Shown here piece after piece: positions 55,436-64,000 of a DNA stretch of 64,000 nucleotides. The notes beneath the pieces are model-generated. The model saw only the letters and a program-made list of their open reading frames with translations, had not been told where the DNA came from and did not search any database. The translations under genes were made by a program, and so were the position numbers. Numbering within the stretch: position 1 is the stretch's first letter; each line of letters begins with the position of its first letter. The DNA comes from Orychophragmus violaceus. Lineage: Eukaryota; Streptophyta; Magnoliopsida; Brassicales; Brassicaceae. The stretch is from assembly GCA_030180135.1 (NCBI GenBank), contig CM058236.1:7523357-7587356 (forward strand), in the 5' to 3' direction.

Positions 55436-58400
55436 ATGGCAGGAGAACAAGTAGACCCTAATGCGACTCTACTAGAAGCGCTACAAGCCATGAAGAACGA
55501 CTTGTCAGCTCAGATCGGACGGATTGATCAAAGGGTTGGACGACTAGAACTTCCAAGGAATGATGAGCAGTCGGATGATGATGAGAGTGAGAATACTCTG
55601 AATGCAGGAGCAGGAGGGAGGAACCGAGATCATCAACATCACCGCCGTGAACGCCAACCACAACAAGAGGTAAACCGCAACTTTGCAAAAGATTTGAAAC
55701 TAACTGTGCCAACTTTTGCAGGTAGGGTTAATCCAGAAGCATACCTTGACTGGGAGAGGCGTATGGAGTACATCTTTGACTACTACGAGTACAATGACCA
55801 GAAGAAGATAGCTCTAGCTTCGGCTCAACTCACGGACCATGCCTTAACTTGGTGGGACAGAGAAGTCCAAGACCGTAGGCGAAACAACTTTGAGCGGATC
55901 ACAACCTGGGCAGCCATGAAGTACAACTTCAGGAGGCGATTTGTGCCACCTCATTACCACAGAGATATGCAAAAGCAGTTCAGGCAGCTGTCACAGAAGA
56001 ACAAGAGTGTTGAGGAATACTATGAAGAGTTTGAGCAACTCAAGAACCGGATGGCGTTGGACGAGAGTGAAGAAGTTCTCATGGGCCATTTCATTGATGG
56101 ACTCAATGACCGGATCGCCAGAAAGGTAGAACGTCAACCTTGTCATGATCTTAATGATTTATTGCATGCAGCCGTGCAGGCTGAACAAGGAATCAAGAGA
56201 AAGACCGCGGCAGCGAGTCGCTCAAGACCTAACTCATGGAGTGCACCGCAAGCTAAGAACCTTGACAAAGGCAAGGCTGTTGCCTCAGGTTCCCAAGATA
56301 AGAGGCCAGCTTATGAAGCACCAAGGAACACCCGCACTGACTCAGGTAAGTCTTCAATCGCTAATACAAGAGCCCGCGACATAACTTGTTTCAAGTGTCA
56401 GGGTAAAGGTCATTATGCACGAGATTGTCCAAATCAGCGAGTTATGATCCTAACACCTGATGGAGGATATGAGTCTCAAGATGAAGTGGAACACCTTGAA
56501 GCTGCGGATTCAGAAGAAGAAGTAGCATTTCCCGAGACAGGAGAGATGTTGGTTGTTTGCAGGGCATTGAGTGCCTTGAGTGACCCAGACACCATCCAGA
56601 GAGAAAACTTGTTTTTCACTCGATGTTCAGTTCGGAACAAGGTATGTAGTCTCATAATTGATGGTGGATCTTGTACTAATGCTGCTAGCAAGATTATGGT
56701 GGAAAAGCTAGGTTTGAAGACAACCCAACATCCGAGGCCATACCGCCTTAGATGGTTAGATTCAAGCACCGAGATCAGGATACATGAGCAAGTCCTGATT
56801 CAGTTCAAGATAGGGAAGTATGAGGATGAAGTTTTGTGCGATGTTGTCCCAATGCAAGTAGGCCATATGCTTCTTGGCAGACCATGGCAATTTGATAGAG
56901 AAGTCATACACAACGGACGCACCAATACTCATTCCTTCACGCATGACAAGCGCAAATTCCAGCTTGCTCCATTATCCCCTCAAGAGGTACATGAGATGCA
57001 ATCCAAATTTGCTGCTGAGGCCAAGGTAAGTAAAACTAACCTTTACATCACTCCTAGTATTGTCTATAAGGCTTTAGAGCGAAAAGAAACGGTGCTACTA
57101 ATGGTGTTTAGAGATGTGTTGATTACAGGTTCACAGGATAATGTGCTTGTACCAGAGATTGTATCACTGCTTGACAGATACAAAGATGTGTTCCCCGAAG
57201 AGATACCGGCTGGGCTACCACCTATTAGAGGAATAGAGCATCAGATTGATCTAGTTCCCGGTGTACCATTGCCCAACCGCCCAGCTTACCGTATGAACCC
57301 AACAGAAACTAAGGAGTTGGAGAAGCAGATTCAAGACTTAATGGAGAAAGGTTACATTAGAGAAAGCTTGAGTCCGTGTGCTGTACCAGTTCTCTTAGTG
57401 CCAAAGAAAGATGGAATATGGAGGATGTGTGTAGACTGCAGAGCAATCAACAACATCACCATAAAATATCGACATCCAATTCCAAGGTTAGATGATATGC
57501 TTGATGAACTATCTGGATCTAATGTGTTTTCAAAAATTGATCTTAGGAGTGGATACCATCAAGTGAGAATGAAAGAAGGTGACGAATGGAAGACTGCTTT
57601 CAAGACTAAGCAGGGGCTGTACGAGTGGTTAGTCATGCCATTTGGTCTAACCAATGCACCCAGCACCTTCATGAGATTAATGAACCAGGTTCTAAGAGCT
57701 TACATCAGTAAATTTGTAGTAGTTTACTTTGATGATATATTGGTTTATAGCAAATCGTTTGAGGATCATCAGAAGCATCTTGAGCTAGTCCTTGACACAC
57801 TTTGAAAAGAAAGCCTATATGGTAATCTAAAGAAGTGCTCCTTTTGTACTAATGAAGTGGTTTTCTTAGGTTTTGTTGTCAGTTCCAAAGGTTTACAGGT
57901 TGATCAAGAGAAGATCAAAGCAATCCAAGAATGGCCGAGACCAAACAACATAGGACAAGTCAGGAGCTTCCACGGATTGGCAAGCTTCTACCGGCGTTTT
58001 GTCAAAGATTTCAGTACTATAGCCGCCCCTCTCACTGCTGTGATCAAGAAGGACGTAGCATTTCAGTGGGGATCAGCTCAAGAGGACGCGTTCAACAGAC
58101 TCAAGGATCGCTTGACGCATGCACCAGTTTTGGTATTACCTGATTTTAACAAAACTTTTGAGGTCGAATGTGATGCTTCAGGCTTAGGTATTGGAGCTGT
58201 GCTAACTCAAGGAGGACGCCCAGTAGCCTACTTCAGTGAGAAACTAAGTGGAGCCAGCTTGAACTACCCAACGTACGACAAGGAACTCTATGCGCTAGTG
58301 AGGTCGTTGGAGACATGGCAGCACTATCTTCTGTCCAAGGAGTTTGTCATACATACTGATCATGAGACTTTGAAGCATCTTAGAGGACAAACAACACTGA

Positions 58401-60064
58401 AGAGAAGACATGCTAAGTGGATGGAGTTTGTAGAAGCATTCCCATATGTGATAAAGTATAAGAAGGGCAAAGAGAATGTTGTGGCTGACGCACTCTCAAG
58501 GCGACACATGCTGATCACAACTTTGGAGGCTAAGGTCTTAGGGTTTGAACACCTTAAGGATGCATATAAGGATGACCCAGACTTCGGTTCCGTCTACCAA
58601 GATTGTACTACTGCCCCAACAGGTTCCTTCTACTTACATAATGGTTATTTGTTTAGGGAAAAACGTTTGTGTGTTCCACAGGGTTCTATGCGAGACTTGT
58701 TGATCAAGGAAGCACATGGTGGTGGACTCATGGGACATTTTGGAGTGGATAAGACTCTGAGCGTTTTGGTAGAACACTTCTTTTGGCCTCACCTCAAGAA
58801 GGATGTGGAACGATTTTGTTCCAAGTGTGTCACTTGCCTCAAAGCCAAATCCAGGTCACATCCACATGGTTTATATATGCCACTTCCTATTCCTAGTATG
58901 CCTTGGGTTGATATATCAATGGACTTTGTCTTAGGCTTACCCAAAATCCGAGGAAAGGATTCTATTTTTGTTGTAGTGGACAGGTTCTCAAAGATGGCAC
59001 ATTTCATTCCCTGTGCCAAGACTAATGATGCCACTCAAACTGCTGAGTTATTCTTTAAAGAAGTAGTACGCTTACATGGGATCCCGAGAACTATTGTTTC
59101 TGACCGAGACACGAAGTTTCTGAGTCACTTCTGGAGAGTTCTTTGGAGGAAGCTAGGAACCAAGCTACTCTTCTCAACAACTTGTCATCCACAAACCGAT
59201 GGACAAACTGAGGTTGTAAACAGAACTCTATCTACTCTCTTAAGAGCCACGGTTGGTAAGAACTTACGGAACTGGTTAGATTGTATTCCATATGTTGAGT
59301 TTGCTTATAATCATGCTAACCATTCTACTACTAAGTTGTCACCTTTTGAGATTGTCTATGGATTTCAGCCAGAAACCCCTTTAGATCTTGTTCCTTTGCC
59401 GCCATTAGATGTTACTAATCAGGATGGAGAATCAAAGGCTGAGTTAATCAAGAAACTGCATCAGAAGGTGAAGGCCAACATAGAGGAAAGGACGGCCAAG
59501 TACAAGAAGGCTGCTGACAAAGGGAGAAAGGAGCTCATCTTCAATCCAGGAGATTGGGTGTGGGTTCACATGCGTACAGAGAGGTTCCCAAATCAGAGGA
59601 AGTCCAAACTAGCGCCAAGAGGAGCTGGACCATTTCGAGTGTTGGAGAGAGTCAACAACAATGCCTACAAGCTGGATCTGCCAGGTGAGTTGACCATTTC
59701 ACCAGTGTTCAATGTTGCTGACTTGCTTCCTTATAATGCAGATGATGGAATTCTGAGGTCAGAATCTTCTCAAGAGGGAGGGAATGATGAGGACATCGAC
59801 TCAAGCGTTGACTCAAGCGTTGACTCAAGCGTTGACTCAAGCGTAGAGATACGTCGAGAAGACCTAGAAGAAGTACCTGCTGCTCAAGACGTGACGACCA
59901 TGAGAGATCCTCCAAGGACAAGATCAGGAACTAGAAGACTCAGAGCACTGTTCAACACGTCCATTCAGAGTCTCCTAGCTCAAGATTATCAAGTGGAGCG
60001 TGTAGAAGATCAAATGAAGACAATTGAAGACTCGATGATGATCTTCTCGATTCAGCCTACTTAG
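55436..60064 (+). pseudogene. gag-pol: Gypsy-3 gag-pol polyprotein with one in-frame TGA
   Basis: One frame of about 1542 codons codes for all enzymes of a Ty3/Gypsy element. Gag is at residues 1-330, with the capsid signature NPEAYLDWERRMEYIFDYYE near residue 97 and the zinc knuckle CFKCQGKGHYARDC near 317. The protease has IIDGGSCTN near 408. The RT has [26 protein letters not shown] and YFDDILVYS (about 764). RNase H has [15 protein letters not shown] and [11 protein letters not shown]. Integrase has the HHCC finger (GHFGVDKT.. [13 protein letters not shown]) and the D, D and E residues near 1163, 1222 and 1259, followed by the GPFRVL module. A TGA at 57803-57805 (codon 790, just after the RT box) interrupts the frame where Gypsy-2 has CGA. 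This is a typical methyl-CpG change. The last 93 codons lie inside the 3' LTR. Confidence 0.92.
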
Positions 60065-60624
60065 GCCCAACCATGGACGACCACACACGCTCAATAAGGT
60101 ATGATTTCAATTATATATTGTGTTTGTTCATTTTGCATGTCCAAGTATTACATTAGTTGTCTGAGTCAGAGTCTGTATTAGTAGTTAAGTGAGTCAAGTT
60201 TCCCTGTATTACTTTAAAGTCGGACCATAGGATATTTTATTTAGTAGCCGTTGTAATTAGGTTTTCTGCCCTAGAAGGCAACAGCTGCACGATCCCCTTT
60301 ATAAGGATCCTTAGCAGCCGTGTATCATTTACCAAGTATCAATACAATAACGCAGTTCTTCTTCTTCGTGAGAAAACACCTTTCGAATTCTAAGCTTTCT
60401 TGTGAGTCATATCAAGCGACCTTAGATTCTGTCTTATCACAAGATCCTTCATCTCTTGTGTGGCGACAATCAATCCATCTTCTATCCATTCAATCATCTC
60501 ACGTTCATTCCAAGGAGTCTAGAGACCCGAGGATTGAATCCATCTTACCACAACATCACCCACGATCTAGAATAGCGAGACCTCAGTCCCTGTTCTACGT
60601 CAAACACGCTTCCATCTTGCATCA
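59785..60624 (+). repeat. Gypsy-3 3' LTR
   Basis: 840 bases, starts TGATGAGGAC inside the pol frame, ends CATCA followed by TSD TATTG. Confidence 0.95.
59803..59850 (+). repeat. Four tandem copies of a 12-base unit in the LTR and pol frame
   Basis: GACTCAAGCGTT-type units encode DSSV four times over. The same array is in the 5' LTR at about 53857-53904. Gypsy-2 has no such array at this place. Confidence 0.92.
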
Positions 60625-60640
60625 TATTGTCTCACCTGCA

Positions 60641-61079
60641 CTCATTACTTTTGAAAGTTCTAGATACATGACTGATGTCACAAAAGTAGATTTTAATTTG
60701 TGACTTCTTTCTGACCCACCGAAGAGTCGCACATTAGTCGCAAAACTAGCGACTACTTGCCGAAAAATTATTTCGATCCCGACAATAGTCATTAATTAGT
60801 CGTAAATTCATTTTCTTCATAAAAGATAGGAGGTAGAACCAATAAAGATTTCTTTTTTCAATTCATCCCTGGAGTTGAAAACCTCCTTCAAGAATTGTCT
60901 TTGATCCAATCCGTAGGAATTAATAGAAAAGGCAAATACCTTTGCGACTACCTTTGTTAGTCATAAATTAGAGACTAATATACAACCAAATAATTGTAGT
61001 CGTGTACAATAGTCACAAACTTTTACGACTACAAATATTTTCGTAAGATATAGTCGCAAAACGATGTTTTCTTGTAGTG
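60641..61079 (+). mobile_element. CACTA-like terminus with GTAGTCGCAAA-type subterminal repeats (5' end not found)
   Basis: The stretch ends GTTTTCTTGTAGTG, the complement of CACTACAAGAAAAC. It is full of AGTCGCAAA, TAGTCGTA and CGACTAC words in both orientations, as in CACTA subterminal regions. No matching left end was seen; it may have been lost when the neighbouring LTR inserted. No coding content. Confidence 0.6.
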
Positions 61080-61316
61080 ATTCTTGTAGATCTAGTTGTT
61101 TTGGTTCAAGAATCATATTTAATATTTTAGATAATGTTCTTTTTCCGCATGATGATTAATCTACGAACTGGTCGGGCTTTTCTCCACACTAGTAAGGATT
61201 TGACATCTCGGTAATATCCACTGTTGGGTCATCATAATCTCTCGGCCATTCATCTGCCTCATCTCCTTTCTTTGTTTATCTATGTGTTTGCTTCAGTCCA
61301 TAATTAAATCCTACAA

Positions 61317-63270
61317 GGCAGATATGTGTTTATCATCTGCCTCATCATAATCTCTCGGCCAGTGCATAACCACTCCATCTTATAGCGTCTCCTTCAATGG
61401 CGAGCTTATTGGTTTCTTTGACGGGAAAAAGGGACTGAGACAAGGAGATCCTATCTCTTCCCTCCTCTTTGTTATGGCTATGGACGTCTTATCAAAACGT
61501 CTGGACAGAGGGGTGATGGATGGCATGTTCAGACTTCACCCTGCGTGCGATGCTCCTCTAATTACGCATCTCAGCTTTGCTGACGATGTGTTGGTCTTCT
61601 TTGACGGGTCTGAGCAGTCACTAGAGGGTATTCTGCAAATCCTAGACGACTTCAAAACGGCTTCTGGCTTGGGAATCAACAGACAAAAGACAGCCTTGTT
61701 TTTGGACGGAGCTAACTATGAATCAGCTAAAGGATATGCAGACAATCTCGGCCTGAAGCAATGCTGTTTCCCAGTGAGGTATCTCGGCCTCCCGCTGACA
61801 GCTAAAAAGCTGAAACAACAAGACTATCAGCCACTGCTCGATAAGATCTCGCAAAGGTTTGGTTCTTGGACTGTGAGATTTCTCTCCTTTGCAGGAAGGT
61901 TACAACTGATAAAGACGGTTATCTATTCAACAATCACCTTCTGGGCCTCGGTCTTCATCCTCCCTAGTCAATGTCTGCTGGAAATTGAGAAAATGTGCTG
62001 CGCTTTCCTTTGGAAAGGCACAACCAATAATGCTCGGGGTGCAAAAGTGAGTTGGGACTCTGTCTGTACTGAGAAAGAAAGTGGTGGTCTCGGACTGAGG
62101 CGCTTGGAGAGTTGGAACCAGGTTCTTTGTCTTAAGCTCATTTGGCTAATTTTTGCAGCTGGAGGATCTTTATGGGTCTCATGGGTTCGAAGGCATTTAA
62201 TAGGACAAACAAACTTTTGGGAAATGATAGCTCCAACCTCGGGCAGCTGGATTTGGAAGAGTCTATGCAAGCTGCGCCCACTGGCTCGTTCATTTGTTTA
62301 CTGTGAAATAGGGGCAGGTAGATCTGCGAGCTTCTGGCATGATGACTGGACCGGGCTCGGACCTTTAACCAGCATAACTGGAGCTTCGGGTCCATCTATC
62401 TCGGGATTACCTATAGATTCTAAAGTGGCTGATGCGGTCCAGGATAATGTATGGTGGGTAACAAGGAGTAGAAGCCGGCATCCAGTCTTGGTCCTGCTCA
62501 GAGAATGTTTATCCGGGATCACTCCGCCTGTTGATGCAGAATTGGAGGATTGCTTTAAGTGGAGAGTTGGGAACAGGGTTCCTTCAGATAATTTCTCAAC
62601 ATCAGAGGTTTGGCACCACCTCAATCCAATAGGACAGAAGGTCCCGTGGTTTGAAGGCGTCTGGTTCTCTGGGAGAATACCAAAGCACGCATTTCTGACA
62701 TGGTTAATAGCTCGTTCACGGCTCACAACGCGGGATAGGATGATCAGCTGGGGTCTGGATGTCTCGCCTCTCTGTGTACTCTGTAATGCAGATCCAGAAA
62801 CTCATCAACACTTGTTTTTCGATTGCCCCTTCTCTTCAGAAGTTTGGTCTTTCCTTACATCTAGATTGCATACTAACCCGCCTCGACGTATTGATGATGC
62901 TTTGAGATGGTTGAAAGACCCAACAAGGGATAAAAATATAAATCTCATTATCAGGTTGACTTTTCAAGCTTCAGCATACTCGGTCTGGCGGGAGAGAAAC
63001 TCGCGGATTCATACGTCGGAAACTCGTTCTCCAGCTGAATTAGTGGAGGTAATCAAGGAAATAATCAAATGCAAGCTCATTCCACTCTCAAGGTCTCAAG
63101 GAGATGATAGGAACTCTCTTCCCATTCTAGCTTCTTGGTTCTCTGTTTTTTAACCCTGTTTCTGATTTTGGGCCGCCATTTTGTTTTTTGGGTTGTGGGC
63201 TGGCCGATTGTAATTGGACTTTCTGGTTTAATATAAAGTAGACCTTCCTTTAAAAAAAAAAAAAAAAAAA
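61317..63270 (+). mobile_element. LINE (non-LTR retrotransposon), 5'-truncated, 15-bp TSD
   Basis: It is flanked by the direct repeat AATTAAATCCTACAA at 61302-61316 and 63271-63285. The right copy is fused to a run of about 20 A residues. It contains only the second half of the LINE polyprotein and a short 3' UTR. The first 45 bases (61317-61361) are filler copied from just upstream. The coding frame is open to its end, which suggests a recent insertion. Confidence 0.92.
61363..63153 (+). pseudogene. LINE ORF2 C-terminal half: reverse transcriptase and zf-RVT
   Basis: The frame is open from 61363; the first ATG of use is 61474. It begins within the RT domain (GLRQGDPISSLLF near 61432-61470) and has the catalytic FADD box (LSFADDVLVFFD, about 61571-61606). 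It continues through LGINRQKTALF and the YLGLPLTAKK motif to the C-terminal zf-RVT region, with CVLCNADPETHQHLFFDC near 62775-62830, and ends at a TAA. The endonuclease and the first RT motifs are missing because the copy was truncated on insertion. The part that is present has no stop or frame shift. The parent protein would nick target DNA and prime reverse transcription there. Confidence 0.92.
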
Positions 63271-64000
63271 AATTAAATCCTACAAAATCAAGTGAAACCC
63301 GTAAACGTCGTTGCTACCGGAAGACATGCATCTTTTCAAGCATGCTTGCTGCCATGAAGCAGTAAACAAAATTTTATCCTCCTCGCCTCAATTAAAAAAC
63401 TCGCTTTCTACTTCATTTATTGATATTATTATTAGTATAATTCACCTGCACCATGTGTAGGTATAAGATTTTGATCATTAATATATGAATTTTTTATCTA
63501 ATATATCTATTAATATTTTCAAGTTAATTAAAATTATATTTTAGAAAACAATTATAACCAGAATTATGTATATCTCCAATACAGAAAACAATATTTGGAT
63601 TAATATAATAAATAATAAAATTTTCAATTAAAATTAAGTTTAACATAATAAAAACTTATTTTATTAAATGTAAGCAAATAATCAACCAATTATTACGTAT
63701 ATCCGAATTATTACGTTTGGATGCATAAAATAATAAGTATATACTCATATGAAACACATTATAGCATTGTATGTATGGAAAAACTAACAGCCGTATATAA
63801 ACATTCGGTTTTTGTTTGACATATTTTTTTTTCATATTTGTATATTAAGAATTTCGTAAAGATTATTTAAGGCACATCTTCTTCCACCAATGAATGTCGT
63901 GTCGTTTTAAATAAGGACTGACATGCGTATTGTCTCTTCGATAACCATCATTTATTCTACTTTAAATATAGCCTCTACTTTCATCACTCTTCACCATACT
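63271..64000. other. AT-rich flank with a possible promoter at the very end
   Basis: Only AT-rich sequence is seen up to about 63850. Then come CACCAATGAATG (a possible CCAAT box, about 63886) and TTTAAATATAGCC (a possible TATA box, about 63961-63973), about 30 bases before CTTCACCATACT. This could be the promoter of a gene that starts just beyond the window. Confidence 0.3.

Larger units (their letters stand above)
53839..60624 (+). mobile_element. Gypsy-3: young, nearly intact Ty3/Gypsy element, TSD TATTG
   Basis: LTRs 53839-54678 and 59785-60624, both 840 bases, differ at one site that I found (G at 54192, T at 60138). TSD TATTG is at 53834-53838 and 60625-60629. The primer site TGGTATCAGAGCC is at 54681-54693 and the purine tract CAAGAGGGAGGGAA is before 59785. 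A single gag-pol frame fills the interior with one internal stop. It is the best preserved autonomous-type element in the window and belongs to the same family as Gypsy-2. Confidence 0.95.
53446..60640 (+). repeat. LTR-like fragment split by Gypsy-3 (53446-53838 and 60630 onward)
   Basis: It starts TGATAGGAAATATC, has a TATA-like CTAATATAAAGAGG near 53520, and ends in GTTAACAAACTTTGTG and TTTCTGCACTTTTATATTGTC, in the style of a Copia LTR 3' part. Gypsy-3 sits in it with TSD TATTG. The right boundary and any TSD of this LTR could not be fixed. Confidence 0.4.

Overview
This window is a piece of plant nuclear DNA that consists almost entirely of transposable elements, and most probably comes from a Brassicaceae species. 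The evidence is an Athila-type Ty3/Gypsy element primed by tRNA-Asp, Helitron ends of the crucifer type, CACTA elements with CACTA.. ends, and a broken gene copy that reads like crucifer TOC75. I see no complete, clearly functional host gene. The dense nesting suggests pericentromeric or other TE-rich heterochromatin.

Layout. 1-3971: 3' part of an autonomous-type CACTA (En/Spm) element with the end of its TNP2 transposase and a TNPA/DUF8039-type gene; its terminus cuts into an Athila pol gene. 3972-17351: reverse-strand Athila element (pol, gag, PBS, 5' LTR); its LTR is split by Copia-1 (9748-17158, TSD TCGAC). 17352-28981: 3' remnant and 3.6-kb 3' LTR of a forward Ty3/Gypsy-like element, itself split by Copia-3 (17880-24677, minus, TSD GAAAG). 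28982-38144: a related giant LTR in the opposite orientation, split by Gypsy-2 (29181-35884, TSD CTCTA). 38145-39592: AT-rich DNA. 39593-50781: a Helitron candidate carrying intron-containing fragments of TOC75 and of a gamma-tubulin-complex-like gene; it is split by Copia-2 (40072-47120, minus, TSD TTAAC) and a complete non-autonomous CACTA (47715-50104, TSD GGC). 50782-53838: AT-rich DNA, another Helitron end, a small TRIM-like element and an LTR fragment. 53839-60624: Gypsy-3 (TSD TATTG), nearly intact. 60641-61079: a CACTA-like terminus. 61317-63270: a 5'-truncated LINE (15-bp TSD, poly-A). 63271-64000: AT-rich flank, perhaps with a promoter at the extreme end.

How the parts work together. 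The elements are nested, so the target-site duplications (six of 5 bp or 3 bp at LTR and CACTA elements, one of 15 bp at the LINE) give a relative order of insertion. Gypsy-3 has 840-bp LTRs in which I found one difference, and a gag-pol frame with one internal stop. The three Copia elements belong to two LTR subfamilies but share one design: a single gag ORF followed by a decayed, non-coding pol. This points to a lineage that moves in trans. Palindromic TCGATCGA motifs occur in the Athila and in all three Copia elements, and in all three Copia elements an inverted repeat lies in the core-promoter part of the LTR. These are the two most unusual shared patterns.
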